Shown: piece after piece, positions 45,901-52,974 of the stretch
How the letters are laid out: each line of letters opens with the position of its first letter
Position numbering within the stretch: the stretch's first letter is position 1
DNA from: JAIVGV01 sp032229975
Lineage (GTDB): Bacteria; Acidobacteriota; Blastocatellia; Pyrinomonadales; Pyrinomonadaceae
Assembly (NCBI GenBank): GCA_032229975.1
Contig: JAVXVG010000030.1
Location: 21,501 to 85,500, forward strand
Reading direction: 5' to 3'
DNA length: 64,000 nt
Translations under genes and position numbers: made by a program
Notes under the pieces: generated by a model
Told to the model about the DNA's origin: nothing
Databases searched by the model: none
What the model saw: the letters and a program-made list of their open reading frames with translations, nothing else

Positions 45901-46449
45901 GCCTCGTCGCCCTCGCCGCTCAAGGGCGTCGTCGCCACACCACTCCGCGCGGAGATGCGCGTCGTCGGTATCCCGTCGCGCACGGATAACAAGCAACTCT
46001 CCGGCGACGACTTCGCGCTCGCGGCAAACTGGGGCTACGCCGGACAGAACGGCGTCACCATGCCCGGCAAAGGCAGATCAATCGAGCGCGACTACACCGA
46101 CGCCGAACGCGCCGCAATCGAACAGGGCGCGGCTGCGCTCGGCATCTCCGCAGATGAGGCGTTCGCGCGTCTCGGCGCGACGACGTTCGACGTTTATCTG
46201 AACGACGCGGCTTACTGGCGTTGCGTCCCGTCGCGCGTCTGGGACTACTACATCGGCGGCTATCAGGTCATCAAGAAATGGCTCAGCTACCGTGAGCGCG
46301 CCCTGTTGAAGCGCAACCTCACGACCGACGAACTCTCGGAAGTCTCTGCAATGGTGCGCCGCCTCGCCGCGTTGCGCCTGTTAGAGTCCGCGCTCGACGA
46401 GAATTATCAGGCAGTCAAAGCCGACACTTACGACTGGAACGCCGCATGA
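42967..46449 (+). CDS. Type ISP-like single-chain restriction-modification enzyme
   Basis: A 1160-residue protein (ATG 42967; GTG 42919 also in frame). An N-terminal PD-(D/E)xK-like nuclease is suggested by D58 in GLPDGG and E86-x-K88 in VEVKG. The N6-adenine methyltransferase core has DPCCGTGTYL (383-392) and NPPY (508-511). A large target-recognition part follows, and the C-terminus (SRVWDYYIGGYQVIKKWLSYRE) matches the Type ISP C-terminal domain. The DExx helicase motor of true Type ISP enzymes is not seen. Accessory, likely anti-phage. Confidence 0.88.
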   Translation: MTPLETYLRAMRERRNVAVDETSYYDALSNLCNETGATLKPKVRYVSTPKGLGAGLPDGGLYTAQQLRRGAETTIATTPPERGCVEVKGLKADVLKIAASEQVEKYLKRYGQVLVTNYRDFLLVARDEAGVRQNLERYTLAASEQEFWTLNDAAGKQHAERFGEYLKRVMLHAAPLASPEDVARFLASYARDARARVESKTDLPALQGLREALEQALGLKFEGERGEHFFRSTLVQTLFYGIFSAWVLWAQGQAKEKRHDRFQWKTAAWYLRVPMINALFQQLLMPAKLEPLGLVEVLDWTEATLNRIENPTAFIQQFTEGHAVQYFYEPFLQEFDPDLRKQLGVWYTPQEIVRYMVERVDRVLREELGVAEGLAGEEVYVLDPCCGTGTYLVEVLRRIERTLEEQGAGALAGARLREAATRRVFGFEILPAPFVVAHLQLGLLLQTMGAALEEGAEDRVGVFLTNALTGWEPPKGAKARLLFPELEEERDRAEEVKQKRPILVVIGNPPYNAFAGTSPEEEQGLVEPYKDGLNKNWGIKKFNLDDLYVRFFRLAERRITEQTGRGVVCYVSNYSYLSDPSFVVMRERFLKEFDAMWFDSLNGDSRETGKLTPEGFPDPSIFSTPYNKEGIRVGTAIGLMVRKAERDAQPTVRAREFWGVRKREDLLDSLKAEDSAAQYAPSYPDSTNRYTFRKSDVSAHYLAWAKLTDLCSIQPLQGMDEDRANALIDVNREVLSNRMELYFNKEASWDDFAALRTGLSRQSAGFIPENVRGKAQKLESFQKDNLRRYLFRPDDARWCYFTSVPTVWKRSRPELWKQLWKSNSFLLTRAAGVADPEGIPFLFTRTLFARDCMRGHAVAFPIRLRAETSKNKDDKQISMLDHVDAPQDEITANLSPAARAYLAALGVENVDEDKETAALVWMHALAIGYSPAYLSENADGIRNDFPRVPLPASADALKRSAALGRQVADLLAYDTADAASSPSPLKGVVATPLRAEMRVVGIPSRTDNKQLSGDDFALAANWGYAGQNGVTMPGKGRSIERDYTDAERAAIEQGAAALGISADEAFARLGATTFDVYLNDAAYWRCVPSRVWDYYIGGYQVIKKWLSYRERALLKRNLTTDELSEVSAMVRRLAALRLLESALDENYQAVKADTYDWNAA

Positions 46450-46569
46450 GGCGATAGAGTTTGAACCCGAAAAAGGTTGACCTGACGAGCCTTTCTGATC
46501 TATCTATGTCGGGCTGGAATCGAGCCCGCACGTCTAAGCTCTACGCTTCTCACTTCGGAGACACTCACA

Positions 46570-47349
46570 ATGGACTGGATCAATAAAACTCTCGGCGCGG
46601 TCACCGCGCTCGTAATCCTTCTGACGGGCTTGGTCACAGCTCTGCGAGTACTTATCACTAAGCTGAGAGAACTCCGCCAAGCCCTGTTCAATACCAAACA
46701 CCCGTCGTCCGACAACATCGTGGGAATACTTCCCAACGCAGACCTCACCGGACGCCACACGCTTGGCGAGACTTTATCCTCAACGCTGTTGAGAAGTCGC
46801 ACGTTCGTCGTCGGACTGCTCCTCTTTATCGCTGGCGCTGCCGGTATCGCTTATCTCTATTACCATACGACGCAGTTGTCGGTTGAAGTCACCCAGCCTA
46901 AGTCGGGAACGCTCAGCGTTAAATCGGACGGCAAAGGCTCAGGCGAGTACCCCGTCACTGGCAACTATAACGGGCGCGACTTGGCAGCCAAGAACCTCCA
47001 AATTTACGTGCTCGTCCGCTCCGAAGACGCCGGGAGTAACGAGCCTTGGTATGTGCAAGGCACTGTGGAGATAGTCAGAGAAGATACTTGGTATCGGAAG
47101 GGCGAGTGGCGACTCTCCGCCGCCAGCGTCGGCAGAGGCGAAACGGACAATCCTCTTAAGCGGGGCGAGAAGTGGGGCGTCATGGCGGTGATTGCGCCTC
47201 AAGGACTTTCGGAGGGGAGCGCGATTACACCCGCGCAGTTGGGCAGCGAGGGACAATTTCAAGCCAAGTCCGAAATATCCCACGTCGTCGTCGGCGACAT
47301 AGCACCCAAATCCGCACGCCTCACCACAGGCGGCGAGCCGGATAATTGA
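46570..47349 (+). CDS. Two-segment membrane protein of unknown function
   Basis: A 259-residue protein. An N-terminal hydrophobic helix (LGAVTALVILLTGLVTAL) and a second one (TFVVGLLLFIAGAAGIAYLYY, about 78-98) anchor it; the C-terminal 160 residues are polar and beta-rich (LQIYVLVRSEDAG, WYRKGEWRLSAASVG). No family recognised. GGAG nine bases before the ATG. It follows the restriction-modification gene and ends 26 bases before the second 21-nt array. Confidence 0.75.
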   Translation: MDWINKTLGAVTALVILLTGLVTALRVLITKLRELRQALFNTKHPSSDNIVGILPNADLTGRHTLGETLSSTLLRSRTFVVGLLLFIAGAAGIAYLYYHTTQLSVEVTQPKSGTLSVKSDGKGSGEYPVTGNYNGRDLAAKNLQIYVLVRSEDAGSNEPWYVQGTVEIVREDTWYRKGEWRLSAASVGRGETDNPLKRGEKWGVMAVIAPQGLSEGSAITPAQLGSEGQFQAKSEISHVVVGDIAPKSARLTTGGEPDN

Positions 47350-47375
47350 GACGAGCAGCCCGCTTTTGTGCCTCT

Positions 47376-47690
47376 GCCGTGCCGCCTCAAACATCGGGGA
47401 CACAGCGACAAACTTTCGGCGTAAACCGTTATACCTTCCGCGCGCAGCCTCATACCTTCCGTGTGTGGCGTCACAGGCTCGCCGTACAGCGTAGAAGTCG
47501 CCGCGTACCGCATTACACGCTGCTCGTGCGTCAATAAACCTTCCCCGTTCAGCCACACACCTCGCTCGTACAACGTCACACCTTCCCTGTACATGTTCAC
47601 ACTCTGCTCGTACAGGTGCACAGGTTACTCGTATAGTTGCACAGATAACTCGTGCATGGTCGCAGCCCGCTTGTGGGTGAAAAAAGGGTG
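47376..47690. repeat. Second array of degenerate 21-nt direct repeats (15 units)
   Basis: 315 bases split exactly into 15 units of 21 nt. Typical positions: 3-5 CGT, 6-9 ACAG, then variable 10-11, TCACA around 12-16, and a variable end (often CCTTC). The later units (10-14) are most alike. On the minus strand the units read as heptapeptides near E-G-V-x-L-Y-E, but stops interrupt. Lies between two unrecognised genes. No spacers, so not CRISPR. Confidence 0.9.
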
Positions 47691-47809
47691 AACGTGCGTG
47701 CGTAAAGTTATATAATCCCGCCTCCTCCGGGGCGCGTGTGCGCCCTCAACTCTCAACCTCATTGAAGGCGAACTCCTCGCCGCCTTCATTCACACCGAAA
47801 GGAATCCAG

Positions 47810-48496
47810 ATGAAAAGCACGGAAAGACGTAGTTACGAGATGTTCGTGCGCGCGCACGGCTTCGGCGAGACGAAAGCCACCGCGTTTCCCCCGTCCACGA
47901 GCGGGGGCGCACTGTTCGCGCAGTTGGGCGCGGTTGTCGCGGAGTTGGACAGCCACACGGAGGCGCAGGTGGCACACCGCAGCGAGGCGGCACAGGGCGC
48001 AACCAGCAAAGACGCCGCGCGCAAAGCTCTGCGCGCAGACCTCAAGGCGATCAGCGACACGGCGCACGCGCTCTCTTTCTCCAAGCCCGGCTTGCAAGAA
48101 CGCTTCCGCCTGCCGCGCGGCAACAACGATCAGAGCCTGCTCATCGCCGCGCGCGATTTCCGCACCAACGCCGAACTGCTCAAAGCCGACTTCACCAGAC
48201 TTGAGCTGCCAGCCGACTTCCTCGACACTTTACAGGCGAGGATTGATGCCTTTGAGCAGGGGTTGACGGGGCGCAACGCCAACCGCGTCGCGCAGGTGAC
48301 GGCGACGAGCGCCATCGCCAACGCAATCGAGCGCGGACTCGCACTCGTCCGGCAACTCGACGCCGTCGTGCGAAACAAATTCCGCGACGACCCCGTGACA
48401 CTCGCCGCATGGGAGAGCGCGAGCCACGTGCAACACCTGACTAAACGCAGAACCAGCCCGAAGGGCTCGACAGCGAGCGGCGACGCCAAGCCCTAA
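47810..48496 (+). CDS. Helical protein of unknown function
   Basis: A 228-residue, almost wholly helical soluble protein. It opens MKSTERRSYEMFVRAHGFGE, with KPGLQERFRLPRGNNDQSLL in the middle and a late AIERGLALVRQLDAVVRNKF; a basic tail ends it. No signal or membrane segment. AAGGAA precedes the ATG. I believe similar unnamed proteins occur in related genomes, but cannot confirm this here. It lies directly after the second 21-nt array. Confidence 0.75.
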   Translation: MKSTERRSYEMFVRAHGFGETKATAFPPSTSGGALFAQLGAVVAELDSHTEAQVAHRSEAAQGATSKDAARKALRADLKAISDTAHALSFSKPGLQERFRLPRGNNDQSLLIAARDFRTNAELLKADFTRLELPADFLDTLQARIDAFEQGLTGRNANRVAQVTATSAIANAIERGLALVRQLDAVVRNKFRDDPVTLAAWESASHVQHLTKRRTSPKGSTASGDAKP

Positions 48497-48639
48497 GCGT
48501 CTGAACGCGCGCCGACGCGCAAAGCAGAGAGGGTGCGTCGTCGCAAACTCGCGACGACGCACCCTCAAACTTCCATCCGGTATCATGAATCAAGCGGCTC
48601 GAAAGCCAGAGATCGGAAGTGAGCCGCCCGCGCTCAGTT

Positions 48640-50145
48640 TTAACTCCCACCAACTGGCGGCGCGTTGCCGCCAGAGTCCGTGCCGGAGCCCTGTCCACCG
48701 GAGTTGTCCACCGGAGTCTTCTTCTCAGGGTCTGTCACGATAGGCTCTTGCTTCGCTGTGTCCTTATTACCGGAGTCTGTACCCTCCTGAGCCTTGTCTT
48801 GTTGATTGCCATTCTGCGGCGCACTGTCCTTGTCACCACTGGAATACTCGGTGAAATTGTTGTAGAGCGCCCAGATGTACTGCACTTGAGTGTCTTCGGA
48901 GAGACGCTGGATGGTCGTGACAAGACTCGTCGGATCGAGCTTGGCTTTGTTCGCTAGAGTTGCTACGGAGGGAGGTAACGGGTCTTTGATCTGGCGCGTT
49001 TCAGGATCGACGATCTTGTCGTAGTACCAAGCGAGATCGATTGCGCCCGTGACTCCTTCCTCCTCAAGAGCCTGCCAGCTCCTCGGCAGCGTCACAATGA
49101 GTATCGCCTCATCGATCCATGTGAGAATCTGCCTCATGTCGAACGGCGTGTTGCGCACGAGGCGCACGGGCTCTACGGCGGCGAGGGTATTCACGTCGTA
49201 AACCCCTTCCTCGTCCAAACGCTCTTCGATCTGCGCGTCGATGCCGCGAATCTGACTCAAGGGGATGACGCGCGACTGCACAGTAGCTGATGGCCCCGCC
49301 TTGAGAAGTTCGCTCGCCGCCTGCTCTATCGCCGCGATCACTCTGCGCGGAGCGAAGCCCGTGAAGAAGAGCACGATGCCGCTGCCCCACCAGCCCGTGC
49401 CGCCAGCGGCTGGCTCGATGTGCCAGAGGAAAGCTACTGTGGCGGCAAGGACGGGGCCCAGCACGAGCGTCACCCAGCACCACATCGCGCTCGCGCCCGT
49501 GATGTCGTGGCGAAAGGTGCGCCGCCCAAGTTCCAACAGGATATAGACGTAAGCCCCGACCGTGCCGAGCCTCAAGCCAAGCAGTATCCTCTCCGCCGCC
49601 GACGGGTTGACTGTCAGAGTGTTCATATAAACCGAAAAGGCTTTGTTTGGTTCAATCAGAATGCTTGAGACCACAATCCCTGTAATGCCGAGCAGCACTG
49701 CCGGGAGACCGTAGCGCGTGAAGAGCGTCTTCAGGCTGAAATGGCTGTTGATGGTGTCCTTCGCGCGCTCGTACGACTGCTCTTTCAACTGCGGCGGCTG
49801 CCCCGCCCTGTCAACCCCGCCCGCCGATCCCGTGTCGATCTCCTTCGGGTGATTGAACCACAGGAAGAAGAGTTGATAGCCGACCATCAGCGTCGGGAGC
49901 AAGCCCGCGATCCACTGCCAACGGTCGCTACGCGGCAGAGCCATGATCATCAGGAGCAACGTCACGATGACGATGCCTAGAATAATGTTGGCGCGCTGCT
50001 CCTTTAACTTGGACAATTTAGGGTGGAGCGACAGCACAAGGTAGATCAGCAGCACGATGATGGCTAGGATCAGAAATATCGCCCCTACCTTGTTTATCGG
50101 ATCGGGGAAGAGTGTGTCGAAGGATTTTGTTAGCCCGTCGAGCAT
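48640..50145 (-). CDS. Multi-pass membrane protein with an HhH-like segment
   Basis: A 501-residue protein from the ATG at 50145 (AAGGAG lies nine bases before it; it sits against the ATG at 50154). About seven hydrophobic segments fill residues 1-270. Residues around 295-350 (IPLSQIRGIDAQIEERLDEE and on) resemble a helix-hairpin-helix unit. The last 80 residues are polar and disordered (Gln/Asp/Ser/Gly-rich). No family recognised. It converges with the 47810 gene. Confidence 0.75.
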   Translation of the reverse strand: MLDGLTKSFDTLFPDPINKVGAIFLILAIIVLLIYLVLSLHPKLSKLKEQRANIILGIVIVTLLLMIMALPRSDRWQWIAGLLPTLMVGYQLFFLWFNHPKEIDTGSAGGVDRAGQPPQLKEQSYERAKDTINSHFSLKTLFTRYGLPAVLLGITGIVVSSILIEPNKAFSVYMNTLTVNPSAAERILLGLRLGTVGAYVYILLELGRRTFRHDITGASAMWCWVTLVLGPVLAATVAFLWHIEPAAGGTGWWGSGIVLFFTGFAPRRVIAAIEQAASELLKAGPSATVQSRVIPLSQIRGIDAQIEERLDEEGVYDVNTLAAVEPVRLVRNTPFDMRQILTWIDEAILIVTLPRSWQALEEEGVTGAIDLAWYYDKIVDPETRQIKDPLPPSVATLANKAKLDPTSLVTTIQRLSEDTQVQYIWALYNNFTEYSSGDKDSAPQNGNQQDKAQEGTDSGNKDTAKQEPIVTDPEKKTPVDNSGGQGSGTDSGGNAPPVGGS

Positions 50146-50523
50146 CAGTTTCATCTCCTTACCTGACTTCTGAGTAAGCCCTCTACGAATATATGAGATT
50201 AGTGCGCGATCTATTTCTACACTGCCGTTTGTCGGCGGATGCGAGCGGAGGCGATTTGTAAGATTCGGAGATTGAGAAGCACACCGGATGCGAGACTGTC
50301 CGGCGAACTCTTAGAACGAGCGATCTGCGGGATAGGGCTGCGCCGGCGTCCAATTCCGCCGTGGAGTAAGGTGATAACGCGCAACGGGCGGGAGCTTATC
50401 ACGGATTTCTACCCGTGCGCGGATAATTTTGGGCTTGAGGTGAAGTGCGGCGTGCTGACAATTAACGCCGGGAGCATCCACCGGAGGAATAACCGCCGCG
50501 TTTGAGGTAATATCTACTCGATC
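50146..50523. other. Intergenic region before tsaD
   Basis: A 378-base gap between divergent genes. Open frames exist on both strands but look like chance. TAATAT at 50508-50513, ten bases before the tsaD ATG, may be a -10 element. Nothing else recognised. Confidence 0.45.
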
Positions 50524-51600
50524 ATGCTCGTACTCGGCATCGAAAGCTCTTGCGACGAGACGGCGGCGGCGGTCGTGCGCGACGGTCGAGAGATCGTGTC
50601 GTCCGTCATCTCTTCGCAAATTAAGATTCACGAACGCTTCGGCGGCGTCGTGCCTGAACTCGCCTCGCGCGAGCATCTCGACAAGATCACGCCGGTCGTA
50701 GATGAGGCGTTCACACGCGCGAACGTGAAGCCGCAGGAGTTGGACGGCATCGCCGTCACGCAAGGGCCGGGTCTCGTCGGCTCGCTGCTCGTCGGCCTCT
50801 CCTACGCGAAGGCGCTCGGCTACGCGCTCGAAAAACCTTTCGTCGGCGTCAATCACATCGAGGGCCACATCTACTCGGTCGTCTTCGACAATCCGCCGAT
50901 AGAGTATCCTGCGTTCGCGCTCGTCGTTTCGGGCGGCCACACGAATCTGTTCCTCATGCCTGCGCCGGGCAAATATAAAGTTCTCGCGCGCACGCGCGAC
51001 GACGCGGCGGGCGAGGCGTTCGACAAGGTGGCGAAGATGCTTGGACTCGGTTATCCGGGTGGCCCTATCATTGAGAGACTCGCGCGCGAAGGCGACGCGC
51101 GCGCAGTATCTTTCAGCGTGCCGCGCATGGGCGACGGGCTGCCGGATTTCAGCTTCAGTGGACTGAAGACCGCCGTCTCGAAGCACGTGCGCGAGTCGGG
51201 CTTGCAACCCGTTGCAGATGGTGAGGGGCCGTCACAGGCGATCAAAGATTTAGCCGCAAGTTTCCAGCGCGTCGTCGTGCGCGCACTCGTCGAGACGACC
51301 GAGAGACTGGCGAAAGAGCATCGCCCGCGCACGCTCATCGTCGCGGGCGGCGTCGCCTGCAACAATGCTTTGCGTGAAGCTGCTGCCGCCGCGAGCGCGC
51401 GACTAGGTATTCATGCCTACTTCCCTTCGCGCCATCTCTCGACCGACAACGCCGCGATGATCGCCGCCGCCGGAACCGTGAAATTACAGGCGGGCGAACG
51501 CTCCCGTCTCGATCTCAACGCCGACGTTTCATTGAGACTCGGCAACGTCGAGACAGAGGAAGACGCGTTGCGACGCGGTCGCGTGCGGTACAAGCTGTGA
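50524..51600 (+). CDS. tsaD: tRNA threonylcarbamoyltransferase TsaD
   Basis: A 358-residue ASKHA-fold protein: GIESSCDETAAAVV, the iron-binding HIEGHIYS, VVSGGHTNLFLM and VAGGVACNNALRE. It transfers threonylcarbamoyl to A37 of ANN-decoding tRNAs with TsaB and TsaE. Full length. Confidence 0.97.
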   Translation: MLVLGIESSCDETAAAVVRDGREIVSSVISSQIKIHERFGGVVPELASREHLDKITPVVDEAFTRANVKPQELDGIAVTQGPGLVGSLLVGLSYAKALGYALEKPFVGVNHIEGHIYSVVFDNPPIEYPAFALVVSGGHTNLFLMPAPGKYKVLARTRDDAAGEAFDKVAKMLGLGYPGGPIIERLAREGDARAVSFSVPRMGDGLPDFSFSGLKTAVSKHVRESGLQPVADGEGPSQAIKDLAASFQRVVVRALVETTERLAKEHRPRTLIVAGGVACNNALREAAAAASARLGIHAYFPSRHLSTDNAAMIAAAGTVKLQAGERSRLDLNADVSLRLGNVETEEDALRRGRVRYKL

Positions 51601-51609
51601 GAAAAGAGA

Positions 51610-51692
51610 GTTGCAAGTTCAAAGTTCAAAGTTGCAAAGATAGCTTGGCGCTTGCAACTTTGAACTTTGAACTTGCAACTTTGAACTTTGAA
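51610..51692. repeat. Perfect 28-bp inverted repeat of heptamers
   Basis: Arms 51610-51637 and 51652-51679 are perfect complements with a 14-nt loop. Units: GTTGCAA, GTTCAAA, GTTCAAA, GTTGCAA. Two further CTTTGAA words follow to 51692. It fills the gap between convergent tsaD and dnaJ, where a bidirectional terminator is expected. Confidence 0.95.
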
Positions 51693-51695
51693 TCT

Positions 51696-52814
51696 TCACC
51701 CGAAGATGTCGCGCACCTTGTCTCTGAGACTCTTGTTCTCTTCAAGGTCTTTGTCTTCGATCTTCGACAACTCTTCGAGGAGCTTGCGCTGCTCGCGCGT
51801 GAGTGTGGTCGGCGTGCGAAGGCTGACGGAGACGAAGAGATCGCCATGTCCGCGTCCGCCGAGGATCGGCATCCCCTTCCCCTTCATGCGGAAGACCGTG
51901 CCCGTCTGCGTCCCCGCCGGAATCTTCAGTTCCTGCGTGCCGCCGAGCGTGGGCACGTCGGTCTGCGCGCCGAGCGCGGCTTGCGCGAACGTGACGGGGA
52001 TGGCCGTGTAAAGGTTCGCGCCCTGTCGCTCGAACACTTCATGCTCCTTGACGTGAATGACGACGTAGAGATCGCCCGCAGGGCCACCCTGCGCGCCGCC
52101 CTCACCCTCGCCCGCGATGCGCAGTCGCGAGCCGGTCTCGACGCCCGCAGGTATCTTCACCTCCATCTGCTTCTCGCGCTCGACGCGACCCACGCCCTTG
52201 CAACTCTCACATGGCGACGTGATGACGCGGCCCGTGCCGCGACAAGTCGCGCAAGTGCGCGCCACGGAGAAGAAGCCCTGCTGGTAACGCACCTGCCCCG
52301 CACCGTTGCAGATCGCGCAGGCTTCAGGCTGCGTGCCCGCTTTCGCGCCCGAACCCTTGCACTCGTCGCACGCTTCGAGTCGGGGAATGCGGAGTTGCGC
52401 CGTCATCCCCTGCGCGGCTTCTTCCAGAGAGATTTCGAGATCGTAGCGCAGGTCTGATCCGCGTTGCGCCGACGCGCGCCTGCCGGACGCGCCGCCGCGC
52501 CCGCCAAACATCTCGCCGATGCCGAAGAGATCGAAGATGTCTTCGATGTTGCCGAAGCCTTGCGCGCCCCAGTTCGGCGCGCCTGCCGAAGAGATGCCCG
52601 CGTGCCCGTAGCGGTCGTAGCGCGCGCGCTGCTCTTGATTAGAGAGCACGGCGTAAGCCTCGGCCACCTCTTTGAACTTCTCTTCGGCTGCCGCGTCGCC
52701 CGGGTTCTTGTCGGGATGATAGCGAATCGCCAGCCGCTTATACGCGCTCTTCAATTCCTGCTCGCTAACACTTTGAGTGACTTCGAGGACTTCGTAATAA
52801 TCGCGTTTGCTCAT
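51696..52814 (-). CDS. dnaJ: Chaperone DnaJ (Hsp40)
   Basis: A 372-residue class A Hsp40. J-domain with HPD in RYHPDKNPGD; a Gly-rich linker (EMFGGRGGASGRR); four zinc-binding CxxCxGxG repeats (CDECKGSG, CAICNGAG, CATCRGTG, CESCKGVG); C-terminal substrate domains. It delivers substrates to DnaK and stimulates its ATPase. Last gene of the minus-strand heat-shock cluster. Confidence 0.97.
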   Translation of the reverse strand: MSKRDYYEVLEVTQSVSEQELKSAYKRLAIRYHPDKNPGDAAAEEKFKEVAEAYAVLSNQEQRARYDRYGHAGISSAGAPNWGAQGFGNIEDIFDLFGIGEMFGGRGGASGRRASAQRGSDLRYDLEISLEEAAQGMTAQLRIPRLEACDECKGSGAKAGTQPEACAICNGAGQVRYQQGFFSVARTCATCRGTGRVITSPCESCKGVGRVEREKQMEVKIPAGVETGSRLRIAGEGEGGAQGGPAGDLYVVIHVKEHEVFERQGANLYTAIPVTFAQAALGAQTDVPTLGGTQELKIPAGTQTGTVFRMKGKGMPILGGRGHGDLFVSVSLRTPTTLTREQRKLLEELSKIEDKDLEENKSLRDKVRDIFG

Positions 52815-52877
52815 GTATGAAAAGTCGTGAAACGCAAACCACGAGAGGCGACGGGTAAGAAGTGACTAACAACGATT

Positions 52878-52970
52878 GATGGGTGATGAGTTGAAGCTGT
52901 CGCTTCTTACTCACCACCCATCACTTTCCACTCATCACTTACCCGTCACCTGTCACAGTTAACTTATCAC
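52878..52970. repeat. Heptamer-word inverted repeat between dnaK and dnaJ
   Basis: A 14-nt arm (52878-52891, GATGGGTGATGAGT) pairs with 52909-52922, one or two mismatches. The right side continues in 7-nt steps (CCCATCA, CTTTCCA, CTCATCA, CTTACCC, GTCACCT, GTCACAG). It sits inside the heat-shock cluster, so it could set dnaJ expression relative to dnaK. Confidence 0.85.
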
Positions 52971-52974
52971 TTGT

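Noticed and set aside
47259..47621. Minus-strand open frame with EGVTLYE-like heptads
   Set aside because: Same cause as above: a side effect of 21-nt periodicity; a stop occurs in the array and no ribosome site precedes the ATG.
50239..50505. 88-residue open frame in the gap before tsaD
   Set aside because: No recognisable motif, no ribosome binding site, and composition like noncoding frames.
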